A program made the translations under genes and the position numbers. The notes beneath the pieces are model-generated. The model searched no databases and was not told where the DNA came from. It saw only the letters and a program-made list of their open reading frames with translations. A DNA stretch of 52,879 nucleotides from Pseudomonadota bacterium (GTDB lineage Bacteria; Desulfobacterota; JADFVX01), in the NCBI GenBank assembly GCA_015222755.1, contig JADFVX010000100.1:1-52879 (forward strand), written 5' to 3'. The first letter of the stretch is position 1, and every line of letters begins with the position of its first letter. This document shows positions 6,781-15,164 of this stretch, one piece after another.

Positions 6781-9378
6781 ATGCGTTTTGACAAATTCAC
6801 ATTAAAGTCTCAGGAAGCTCTGGCAGAGGCACAGTCGATTGCCGAGCGTAAAAACCACTCGCAGATAGAGGTGGAGCACCTCCTTCTGGCCCTTCTTGAG
6901 CAAAGCGAAGGAATAGTGGCGCCACTGCTAAAGAAATGCGGCACCGACGTTTCCATTCTAAGAAGCAGACTTGAAGAGATAATAGAGAGGCGCCCAAAGG
7001 TATACGGCGAAGGATCAGGTCAGGTCTTCATGTCGGCAGCACTTAGCCAGTGCTTCATTCGGGCAGAAAAGGAAGCTGAGAAACTAAAGGATGAATACGT
7101 AAGTACGGAACATCTCTTAATCTCAATTGTAAGCGGGAAAGACACAGATCCAGCCCGCCTCTTGGCAGAATCAGACATAGATGAGAACAAGATATTAAAG
7201 GCATTACAAGATATAAGGGGGAGCCAGAGAGTGACAGACCAGAACCCGGAAGGGAAATACCAGGCACTTGAAAAATACTCACGGGACCTCATAGACCTTG
7301 CCAGAAAGGGAAAGCTAGATCCCGTCATAGGCCGCGACGAAGAGGTGAGAAGGGTCATTCAGGTCCTCTCCCGACGGACAAAAAATAACCCCGTTCTAAT
7401 CGGTGAACCGGGGGTAGGAAAGACGGCCATAGCCGAAGGGCTGGCCCAGCGTATAGTCTCCGGCGATGTCCCTGAAACTCTGAAGAACAAACGCCTCGTA
7501 GCCCTCGACATGGGGGCACTTATCGCCGGTGCAAAGTTTCGTGGAGAATTCGAGGAGCGACTAAAGGCGGTGCTGAAGGAGATAGCAGATGCCGAGGGTT
7601 CAGTGATCCTCTTTATAGACGAGCTGCATACACTTGTAGGCGCAGGTGCAGCGGAAGGTGCCATGGACGCCTCCAATATGCTGAAACCGGCCCTTGCCAG
7701 AGGGGAGCTCCACTGTATTGGGGCAACCACACTGGACGAGTATCGCAAGTATATTGAAAAGGACGCGGCACTGGAGCGGCGCTTCCAGCAGGTATATACC
7801 TGCGAGCCTAACGTGGAGGACACCATAGCCATCCTGCGAGGATTAAAAGAACGCTACGAGGTGCATCATGGTGTGAGGATCAAAGACAACGCCATAGTCG
7901 CAGCAGCCACCCTTTCCAACCGCTACATCACCGACCGTTTTCTCCCGGATAAAGCAATAGACCTAATCGACGAGGCGGCATCGCGCCTCAGGATAGAGAT
8001 AGACTCCCTCCCAACGGAAATTGACGAGGTGGAACGCAAGGTGATACAGCTGCAGATCGAACGGGAGGCGCTTAAGAAGGAAAAGGACAAGCTGTCTAAG
8101 GAACGGCTTGCAGGCCTGGAAAAGGAGCTGGCCGACCTCAAGGAAAAATCGGCACATATGAAGGCCCACTGGCAAACGGAAAAAGATGCCATACAATCTA
8201 TACGTGACTGCAAGGAGCAGACAGAGGCTACAAAGCTTGCGGCGCAGCAGGCCGAACGGGACGGCAATCTGGAAAAAGCGGCGGAACTGCGCTATGGTCG
8301 TCTCATAGAACTGGAAAAAAAGCTGGCAAAGGAAAACAATAGACTTGCCGAGTGTCAGGCGGAAAAAAAGATGCTTTCCGAAGAGGTGGATGAAGAAGAT
8401 GTGGCCCAGATAGTATCAAAATGGACCGGCATTCCTGTCTCACGCATGATGGAAGGGGAGATGGACAAACTCCTGAAGACAGAGGAACGCCTGGGCCTTA
8501 GGGTGGTTGGTCAGGATGAGGCAATAACTGCCATTGCTAATGCTGTAAGACGTTCCCGCGCCGGTCTGCAGGATCCTGACAGACCAATTGGCTCTTTCAT
8601 ATTTATGGGGCCAACAGGCGTTGGTAAGACGGAGCTTGCACGTGCACTGGCGGAATTTCTCTTCGATGATGAACAGGCAATGGTACGCATTGACATGAGT
8701 GAGTACATGGAGAAGCACAGCGTCTCACGTCTTATAGGGGCACCTCCCGGCTATGTCGGATACGAAGAAGGGGGACAGCTCACAGAAGCGGTGCGGCGCA
8801 GGCCCTATGCCGTCATACTTCTTGACGAGATAGAAAAGGCGCACAATGACGTCTTCAATGTACTGCTGCAACTGCTGGATGATGGCCGCATGACAGACGG
8901 TCAGGGAAGGACTGTGGATTTCCGCAATACTATTATAATCATGACATCAAACGTCGGAAGCCGCCACATCCAGGACTTTGAAGAAAAAGAATACGAGGCC
9001 ATGAAGGCGGCCGTCTGGGCAGAACTTCAGTCTCAGTTTAAACCTGAGTTCATCAACCGTGTCGATGATGTGGTCATCTTCCGACCTCTGGGACTGGAAC
9101 AAATAAAGGTGATAATAGATATTCAACTGGAACGACTGAAAAAACTACTGGAGGAAAAGAAACTTACACTCAAGCTGACAGAAGCGGCAAAAGAGAAGCT
9201 TGCTTTAGCAGGCTACGATCCCCATTTCGGTGCACGACCGCTAAAAAGGGCTATCCAGCATGAGGTGCAGGACCCGCTTGCCATGGAGATACTGTCAGGG
9301 AAGTTTTCTGAGGGTGATGTCATTATGGCAGATATTTCAAAAGAAAAGAAGGACAAGCTGGTCTTCACAAAGAAATAG
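6781..9378 (+). CDS. clpB: ATP-dependent disaggregase ClpB
   Basis: 865 residues, the usual ClpB length. Order: N-terminal Clp repeat domain (1-150), first AAA+ module with Walker A GEPGVGKT at about 208 and Walker B FIDELH, a middle coiled-coil domain (about 410-525) that separates ClpB from ClpA/ClpC, then a second AAA+ module with Walker A GPTGVGKT at about 610, Walker B LLDEIEKAH and the GYVGYEEGG pore loop. No ClpP-binding IGL/F loop is apparent. ClpB is a cytosolic hexamer that rescues aggregated proteins with DnaK. It is monocistronic here, behind two promoters, and converges on the following diguanylate cyclase gene. Confidence 0.97.
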   Translation: MRFDKFTLKSQEALAEAQSIAERKNHSQIEVEHLLLALLEQSEGIVAPLLKKCGTDVSILRSRLEEIIERRPKVYGEGSGQVFMSAALSQCFIRAEKEAEKLKDEYVSTEHLLISIVSGKDTDPARLLAESDIDENKILKALQDIRGSQRVTDQNPEGKYQALEKYSRDLIDLARKGKLDPVIGRDEEVRRVIQVLSRRTKNNPVLIGEPGVGKTAIAEGLAQRIVSGDVPETLKNKRLVALDMGALIAGAKFRGEFEERLKAVLKEIADAEGSVILFIDELHTLVGAGAAEGAMDASNMLKPALARGELHCIGATTLDEYRKYIEKDAALERRFQQVYTCEPNVEDTIAILRGLKERYEVHHGVRIKDNAIVAAATLSNRYITDRFLPDKAIDLIDEAASRLRIEIDSLPTEIDEVERKVIQLQIEREALKKEKDKLSKERLAGLEKELADLKEKSAHMKAHWQTEKDAIQSIRDCKEQTEATKLAAQQAERDGNLEKAAELRYGRLIELEKKLAKENNRLAECQAEKKMLSEEVDEEDVAQIVSKWTGIPVSRMMEGEMDKLLKTEERLGLRVVGQDEAITAIANAVRRSRAGLQDPDRPIGSFIFMGPTGVGKTELARALAEFLFDDEQAMVRIDMSEYMEKHSVSRLIGAPPGYVGYEEGGQLTEAVRRRPYAVILLDEIEKAHNDVFNVLLQLLDDGRMTDGQGRTVDFRNTIIIMTSNVGSRHIQDFEEKEYEAMKAAVWAELQSQFKPEFINRVDDVVIFRPLGLEQIKVIIDIQLERLKKLLEEKKLTLKLTEAAKEKLALAGYDPHFGARPLKRAIQHEVQDPLAMEILSGKFSEGDVIMADISKEKKDKLVFTKK

Positions 9379-9514
9379 TTGTTTGTTTCAGCGCGACGGT
9401 AGATTGCGGCAAGACCTCATTTGATCCAACTGTACAGGACATTGCCACATCGCACCCGCTGGTCGCCATTTCAGGACTTCCCTTGGTCGTAACAACTGGC
9501 AGACAGCTATCGTT

Positions 9515-11497
9515 TCAGGCCATTTCTATACGGTTTTTCCCTAAGCGCTTAGCCCTGTAGAGCGCTTCATCGGCACGCTTGACAATGTCATCTGAAGTCT
9601 CCCCGTCTTCGGGGAAGGTCGCAAGGCCAGCACTGACAGAAACAAATCCCATCGGCTGAGACTCCTCGTGGGCAAATGTATGACGGTGAATAGCCGAAAC
9701 CACCCTTTCCCCGATTAACATTGCCCCATCCTTGCTGGTTTCCGGCAATATAACGACAAACTCCTCCCCCCCATAACGACAGGCAATATCTGTGCTCCTT
9801 ACTGTATGTCTAAGGATCTCACTCAATTCCTCGAGAACTTTGTCCCCTTCCGGATGGCCATTGGTGTCGTTGTAATATTTGAAATTATCTATATCAATCA
9901 TAAACAGAGAAAGATAACGCTCATGCCTCAAGGCCTTTTCATACTCTTTTTCTAAAGTTTCGTTAAAATAACGCCTGTTGTAAAGACCGGTAAGGCTGTC
10001 TCTTATTGCCTTTATTCTTGTTTCCTCCACCAACTTTGCATTATTTAACACCACCGTCAGATGTTCCGCCATTCCCTCAAAAAGCTTAAGGTCTGAAAGA
10101 TCAAAGTGGTCCGGCTTGTTCTTGTAGGCGCATATTAGGCCGAAAATTGAATCGCCCCTGAAAAAAGGAACTGCAATAATAGAATTAACTTCAGCGCCGA
10201 AAATATCCTCGGCAGGGAAATCGATATATTTCTCTACATCACTTACAAGTTCTCCCTTCCCCTCCGCGGCCACAGCGCCATAAAACCCCTCCCCCGGCTT
10301 TCGCCTTGTACTGCCTATCTCACCATCTTCAAAGCCGGTATAAGAGGCAACACTCAGCAGGCCGCTATCTTTATCGGCAAGCATTATCATAGTCTTATCT
10401 ATCTTTTCACTCCTGCCAAGCCCTTGGACCAGGCTGAGCAGAATCTGCTCCAACTCAAAATTTGTATTCACGGCCTTACCTATGTTGTATAGTGCAAAGA
10501 CCTCCAGCAGACTTTTATCCAGCTCCTTTTTAGTATCTTCCAGGGACTGCACCATACGGTTGAAAGCAGTCGCCATTTCACCAAATTCATCCTTCCCCCT
10601 GACCTCGGCACGTACAGAAAAATCCCCCTTCTCCACTTTTTTGAATACCTTCAGCATCGACTTTATGTCTCTGGTAACAATAAAGGTCAGCAAGAGACCA
10701 ATTACAACAAGAAAGATAATGAACCTCATGAACCAGAACAAGACCATCCAGAGCTTATTTTCCCTGATATCCGCGCTGATTGTTTCCATGGAAAATTCAA
10801 TATTGATGGCACCAAGGATATCGCCTTCCCGGGCATTTCTATGACAGCCACTCCCCTCACTGCATTTCTTTCTATCAACCTTGTAAGGGACTAAAACCCT
10901 GGCAAAATCCCCATTAAATTGATAGATGGGCTGACCTTCCTTCAGCACCTTGAGGTCCATGTCATCCCTTGGCAGTTCTCTTGGGTCGGCGATAATGTCC
11001 TCTTGGGCAACTCCCAGCTTTCCTCTCAAGCCAAGCAAATCTTTTTCTAATTCTGCGATCTCGTCCTTCAGATCATCTATTAGATCGGCATCTATCGCTT
11101 TAGAAAGCTCCTCCTCCAATACAGGTATTTCTGCCATGCTGCGCCGTATCGCTTTTTCCAGCGATGGAATGACCTCTTTTTTATTCATCTCGTTAAAAAG
11201 CTCATTCGTTCTTTCAGCCCTGACAATCCTGACATTTTTTATTCCTTCCAACTCCTCTTGCATTGTCTGAAGCATGGAAAAACGAATATCCATCTTCCCC
11301 TCCCTCATCAGGGTATTAAGGGCAACCCTGACATTTTCGGCAAGACGGAAGGTCCACCTTTTGATCTCATTTTGTGTCAGTTCTCTTTCCTTCCTGGCAT
11401 TATAGTTAATGTCAAGGAATGTCAGGACAAGCAGAATAAGCGCAATAGAACCAAGGAATTTAGTGGTAAGCGTTAAGTCTCTGAATTTTTGCTGCAT
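9515..11497 (-). CDS. Membrane diguanylate cyclase with periplasmic sensor, HAMP, GAF and GGDEF
   Basis: 660 residues. A membrane helix (about 14-27) leads into a periplasmic region (30-245) with a coiled coil at about 120-160 and a CX5CH motif (C212, C218, H219) followed by a GDILGAINIEFS strand, as in heme- or cache-type sensors. A second helix (about 246-272) is followed by a HAMP linker (about 273-330), a GAF domain (about 345-490) and a C-terminal GGDEF domain. The active site GGEEF is at about 572-576 and an RSTD inhibitory site lies five residues before it. It should make c-di-GMP from two GTP under control of an outside redox or ligand signal. A decayed copy of its last 35 codons lies at 39809-39914. 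Confidence 0.9.
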   Translation of the reverse strand: MQQKFRDLTLTTKFLGSIALILLVLTFLDINYNARKERELTQNEIKRWTFRLAENVRVALNTLMREGKMDIRFSMLQTMQEELEGIKNVRIVRAERTNELFNEMNKKEVIPSLEKAIRRSMAEIPVLEEELSKAIDADLIDDLKDEIAELEKDLLGLRGKLGVAQEDIIADPRELPRDDMDLKVLKEGQPIYQFNGDFARVLVPYKVDRKKCSEGSGCHRNAREGDILGAINIEFSMETISADIRENKLWMVLFWFMRFIIFLVVIGLLLTFIVTRDIKSMLKVFKKVEKGDFSVRAEVRGKDEFGEMATAFNRMVQSLEDTKKELDKSLLEVFALYNIGKAVNTNFELEQILLSLVQGLGRSEKIDKTMIMLADKDSGLLSVASYTGFEDGEIGSTRRKPGEGFYGAVAAEGKGELVSDVEKYIDFPAEDIFGAEVNSIIAVPFFRGDSIFGLICAYKNKPDHFDLSDLKLFEGMAEHLTVVLNNAKLVEETRIKAIRDSLTGLYNRRYFNETLEKEYEKALRHERYLSLFMIDIDNFKYYNDTNGHPEGDKVLEELSEILRHTVRSTDIACRYGGEEFVVILPETSKDGAMLIGERVVSAIHRHTFAHEESQPMGFVSVSAGLATFPEDGETSDDIVKRADEALYRAKRLGKNRIEMA

Positions 11498-11646
11498 AAC
11501 TTTCTCTATTTGGAATAAAAAATATAATGTTGTCTAAATTAAAACTACCCGTATTACAAGCGATTTTTTCATTATCACATAAAAAACTTTTTTTAAAAAT
11601 TACTTTCCCTCCCTCAAGCAATTTAAGTTTTTATGAGCCCTTTTTC

Positions 11647-11675
11647 TTGACAAGGCATCAAAGAACTTAGATACT
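11647..11675 (+). promoter_or_regulatory. Sigma70-like promoter of the arsR-MMPL operon
   Basis: TTGACA at 11647-11652 (perfect -35), 17-base spacer, GATACT at 11670-11675 (four of six). The start site would be near 11682, inside the inverted repeat that precedes arsR, so a bound repressor would block initiation. The rest of the 224-base gap back to 11498 is very AT-rich and holds the leader of the minus-strand cyclase, for which I see no strong promoter. Confidence 0.55.
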
Positions 11676-11705
11676 TACTTCATAGTTTCTAAACTTCGAA
11701 AGTAT
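11671..11705. promoter_or_regulatory. Inverted-repeat operator candidate upstream of arsR
   Basis: A perfect short palindrome, AGTTT-CT-AAACT (11684-11695), sits inside an outer inverted pair ATACTT (11671-11676) and AAGTAT (11700-11705). It overlaps the -10 box and the likely start site and ends 17 bases before the arsR ATG. ArsR-family repressors usually bind AT-rich dyads in exactly this position and repress their own operon, so this is the natural autoregulatory site. Binding is inferred. Confidence 0.5.
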
Positions 11706-11721
11706 TAAAACAGGTATTGTT

Positions 11722-12039
11722 ATGAAAGAGCTTTACGAACTACAGGCAGACATCTGCAAGACCATGGCCAACGCAAAGCGCCTGGAGATAATCAGCTTGC
11801 TTGGCGAAGGTGAGCTGCCTGTTGGTAAACTAGCAGAAAGAATGGGGGTAAGGCTGGCCAACCTCTCACAGCACCTTTCCATAATGAAGGCAAAGGGTAT
11901 ACTTGAGGCAAGACGCGACGGAGTACATATCTACTACAGACTTTCCAATCCAAAAGTTACCAGGGCATGTGCATTCATGAAAGAGGTACTGATTGAACAG
12001 ATGGAGGCGCAGGCCGCTTTCTCTAAAAGGGGCAAATAA
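11722..12039 (+). CDS. ArsR-family winged-helix repressor
   Basis: A 105-residue winged-helix regulator. The recognition-helix region LANLSQHLSIMKAKGILEARRDGVHIYYRL (about 48-77) is typical of ArsR/SmtB proteins. The metal-binding ELCVCD motif of ArsR and SmtB is replaced by ELPVGKL, and the two cysteines (C13 in ICKTM and one in ACAFM) are not in a known metal site, so it probably senses something other than arsenic, cadmium or zinc, or responds by other means such as thiol change. It precedes an MMPL transporter by 16 bases and is probably its repressor. Confidence 0.88.
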   Translation: MKELYELQADICKTMANAKRLEIISLLGEGELPVGKLAERMGVRLANLSQHLSIMKAKGILEARRDGVHIYYRLSNPKVTRACAFMKEVLIEQMEAQAAFSKRGK

Positions 12040-12055
12040 AGGGGGGGGAACCAAG

Positions 12056-14356
12056 ATGAAGATCCTGCATAAAATCGTTGAGCTGTCACTGGACAATCCG
12101 AAGAAGCTGCTTAGCATATACGGAGTAATAACACTCCTCTTCCTGGCGCAATTCTCAAAGATCACTGTCGATACTGACCCTGAAAACATGCTCTTTGAAA
12201 AGGAGCCTGCCCGTGTCATCCACGACGAGATGAAAAAGGAGTTCGCCCTCCATGACTCCATCATTGTCGGAGTAGTAGACGAATCAAATACTAATGGCGT
12301 CTTTACCCCGCAGACACTTAACAACATCGCCGCCATCTCCGAAGAGATCATGAAGATCGACGGCGTAATCGCCCGCGATCTTATCAGCCCCACAACAACA
12401 GACGACATAAGGGGAGGTGGAGGGACCCTGGTCATCGAGCCGCTCATGCGAAAAGGGGTGAAGGATGAGCAGGAGGCCCTTGCCATACGTGATGCAGCGC
12501 TCGCCAACCCCGTATTGAAAGACATGCTCATATCCGCCGACGGCAGGGCAATCGCTATTGCTGTGCCCATCAAGGCCAAAAATCAGAGCTACCGCATAGC
12601 AACAGAGATAGAAAAGATCGTAGATAAGCATAAAGGAAGTGAGGACTACCACATAACCGGCCTCCCTGTAGCGGAAGACACCTTCGGCATAGAGATGTTC
12701 AGGCAGATGGCTATCTCGGCACCGCTGGCAGGGCTTATCATCTTCCTGCTCATGTTCTTCTTCTTCCGCCGTTTATCAATCATAAGCGCCCCCATGATTG
12801 TTGCAATGGTGAGTATCATCTGGGCCATGGGCTTCCTTATAGGTGCAGGTAACACGGTGCACATCATGAGCTCCATGATCCCCATCTTCCTTATGCCCAT
12901 AGCAGTAGTGGATTCCATACATATTTTGAGCGAGTTTTACGATGACTATGGAAAAACATGTGAGAGGAAAAAGACATTTCTGGGGGTTATGGATAAACTT
13001 ATGACACCGATGATCTACACCTCCATAACATCATCTGTGGGTTTTATATCACTTGCACTTACTCCCATACCACCAGTAAAGGTGTTCGGTGCATTTGTAG
13101 CCTTTGGTATCATGAGCGCCTGGTTCCTGACTATAACGTTGATCCCCGCATTTATCATGCTGATGCCGGAGCGGTATATGAAGGGTTTCGGCAGGCAAGA
13201 CACAGGGCCGGACAGGATGACGGCCATACAGGAGGCACTGGGGCACTTCAGCACAAAAAGAAGCGGACTGATAGTCGGCCTGACTTTGCTGGTTGTCATA
13301 TTTTCAGCCTACGGGATATCACTTACCGTTGTGAACGACAACCCCGTCTACTGGTTCAACAAAGATCACCGTATACGTGTTGCAGACAAGGTACTAAACA
13401 GCCACTTCGGCGGAACATACATGGCCTACCTTGTCCTTGAAGGAAAGGAAGATGGTGTGATGAAATCACCTGAGGTGATGAACTACATCGAAAAACTACA
13501 GGATAAAATATCTTCCATAGAGGCTGTTGGAAAGACGACCTCTATTGCCGACGTGGTGAAAAAGATAGGTTTTGAACTGCGAGACCAGGCAAAAGGATCG
13601 GATGTTATTCCGCAAAGCAGCGAGGCCGTCGCCCAGTTTCTCTTCCTGTACGAGATGAGCGGCGATCCTGACGACCTCTATCATCTTGTAGACCCGATCT
13701 ACAAAAAGGCAAATATCTGGGTACACCTGAAGCGCGGTGACAACATAGACATGAAAAGGGTAATAGAAGAGACCCGCACTTTCATGGATGAAAACAAGCC
13801 ACCGGCAGGCATCAAGGCGGATTGGGCAGGCCTTACTTACATCAATGTCATCTGGCAGGACAAGATGGTAGCGGGGATGTTAAAGGCACTTATCGGCAGT
13901 TTTGTTATGGTATTTTTTATCATGACTGCCCTCTTCCGTTCGGCAATTTGGGGGGCTATCTCGATGGTGCCACTTACAGTGACCATTACGTTCATCTACG
14001 GCTTGGTAGGGTTCACCGGAAAGTCTTTTGATATGCCTATAGCCATACTTTCGGCACTGACGCTTGGGCTTTCCGTAGATTTTGCGATCCACCTCGTCCA
14101 GCGGGCCCGCCAGATCTACAGCGAAAACAAAGACTGGGACAAGACCATCGACCTGCTCTACGAAGAGCCTGTCAGGGCAATAATACGGAATGCCGTCGTC
14201 ATTGCCATAGGCTTTACCCCTCTTTTCCTGGCGTCCCTCGTCCCATACCAGACAGTGGGCTTCTTTATGGCGGCTATTATGGCGATAAGCGGCTTCATGA
14301 CACTGGCCGTTCTTCCCGCTATGATGAATATGATGAAAAACCGGATAAAAATGTAA
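12056..14356 (+). CDS. RND superfamily MMPL/HpnN-like transporter
   Basis: 766 residues from the ATG at 12056, which has a run of Gs as ribosome site at 12041-12048; the longer frame from 11993 lies inside arsR and is unlikely. Architecture: one N-terminal helix, a large periplasmic domain (about 45-215), five or six helices with a sterol-sensing-like core (about 220-375), a second helix (about 403-425), a second periplasmic domain and a final helix bundle (about 610-760). The repeated halves and the FFFRRLS and ALTLGLSVDFAIHL segments fit the MMPL class, which moves lipids or hydrophobic molecules using proton force. The following LolA-like and barrel genes suggest export of a lipid or lipoprotein-like cargo. 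Confidence 0.88.
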   Translation: MKILHKIVELSLDNPKKLLSIYGVITLLFLAQFSKITVDTDPENMLFEKEPARVIHDEMKKEFALHDSIIVGVVDESNTNGVFTPQTLNNIAAISEEIMKIDGVIARDLISPTTTDDIRGGGGTLVIEPLMRKGVKDEQEALAIRDAALANPVLKDMLISADGRAIAIAVPIKAKNQSYRIATEIEKIVDKHKGSEDYHITGLPVAEDTFGIEMFRQMAISAPLAGLIIFLLMFFFFRRLSIISAPMIVAMVSIIWAMGFLIGAGNTVHIMSSMIPIFLMPIAVVDSIHILSEFYDDYGKTCERKKTFLGVMDKLMTPMIYTSITSSVGFISLALTPIPPVKVFGAFVAFGIMSAWFLTITLIPAFIMLMPERYMKGFGRQDTGPDRMTAIQEALGHFSTKRSGLIVGLTLLVVIFSAYGISLTVVNDNPVYWFNKDHRIRVADKVLNSHFGGTYMAYLVLEGKEDGVMKSPEVMNYIEKLQDKISSIEAVGKTTSIADVVKKIGFELRDQAKGSDVIPQSSEAVAQFLFLYEMSGDPDDLYHLVDPIYKKANIWVHLKRGDNIDMKRVIEETRTFMDENKPPAGIKADWAGLTYINVIWQDKMVAGMLKALIGSFVMVFFIMTALFRSAIWGAISMVPLTVTITFIYGLVGFTGKSFDMPIAILSALTLGLSVDFAIHLVQRARQIYSENKDWDKTIDLLYEEPVRAIIRNAVVIAIGFTPLFLASLVPYQTVGFFMAAIMAISGFMTLAVLPAMMNMMKNRIKM

Positions 14357-14375
14357 AATCTACAGGGAGGTCAAA

Positions 14376-15164
14376 ATGTTTAAGATATTAACTGCTATGC
14401 TTTCAGTATTTCTCCTGCCGTCATTTATTTTTGCCATGACAGCCGATGAGATAATAGAAAAATCAAATATCGCTTACTACTATACTGCAAATGACGGCAA
14501 GGCACGGGCTAAGATGAAGATAGTCGACAGCCGTGGAAGGGAGCGCTACCGCGAGATGACCATCCTCAGAAAGGATATAAAAGACGGCGGCAGGCAAAAC
14601 TACTACGTCTTCTTCCATGAACCGGCAGATGTAAGAAAGATGGTCTTCATGGTATGGAAGCAGGCCGAAGGTGACGACGACCGCTGGCTTTACCTTCCTG
14701 CCATCGATCTCGTAAAGAGGATAGCAACAAGCGATAAACGCTCCAGCTTTGCGGGGGGTGTATTTACCTACGAGGATGTATCAGGACGGCGGACATCGGA
14801 CGATACCCATGAGCTTATAAAAGAAGAAAAGGTAGACGGCAAGGCCGCCTATGTCATAAAAAACACGCCAAAAGATGCCGAGGTTGTAGAGTTCTCCTAC
14901 TACATCAGTTGGATAGACAAGGCCACCTTCCTGCCGGTAAAAGGCGAGTATTTTGACAAACAGGACAAGCTCTACCGTACTATAACCGTCGATGAGACAA
15001 AGGTAATAGACGGCCACCCTACAGCTATAAAAGGAACAGGGAAAAACCTGGAGACAGGACTTACAACAACTATAGAGTTTGTAGATGTGAAATACGATAT
15101 CGGACTGAAGGAATCGACCTTTGCCGAGCGCTACCTCAGAAGACCGCCAAGAGAGGTGAGATGA
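14376..15164 (+). CDS. Periplasmic LolA-like outer-membrane lipoprotein-sorting protein
   Basis: 262 residues with a clear signal peptide (FKILTAMLSVFLLPSFIFA, cleavage after about residue 20). The mature part begins MTADEIIEKSN and contains the MTILRKDIKDGGRQNYYVFF and WLYLPAIDLVKRIA strands, the pattern of the LolA-like family often annotated as outer-membrane lipoprotein-sorting protein. It is a half-barrel that can hold acyl chains. It follows the MMPL gene by 19 bases with GGAGG before its ATG and overlaps the next gene by ATGA. This family regularly sits beside MMPL transporters and is thought to carry cargo across the periplasm; the cargo is unknown. Confidence 0.85.
   Translation: MFKILTAMLSVFLLPSFIFAMTADEIIEKSNIAYYYTANDGKARAKMKIVDSRGRERYREMTILRKDIKDGGRQNYYVFFHEPADVRKMVFMVWKQAEGDDDRWLYLPAIDLVKRIATSDKRSSFAGGVFTYEDVSGRRTSDDTHELIKEEKVDGKAAYVIKNTPKDAEVVEFSYYISWIDKATFLPVKGEYFDKQDKLYRTITVDETKVIDGHPTAIKGTGKNLETGLTTTIEFVDVKYDIGLKESTFAERYLRRPPREVR

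Noticed and set aside
9379..9514. Open minus-strand frame continuing past the cyclase stop toward clpB
   Set aside because: It reads about 45 codons without stop after the true stop, but has no start, no ribosome site and no domain; treated as chance. The gap holds no terminator or promoter I can see.
11993..12055. Upstream extension of the MMPL gene into arsR
   Set aside because: The extra 21 codons overlap arsR and the ATG at 12056 has a G-rich ribosome site.
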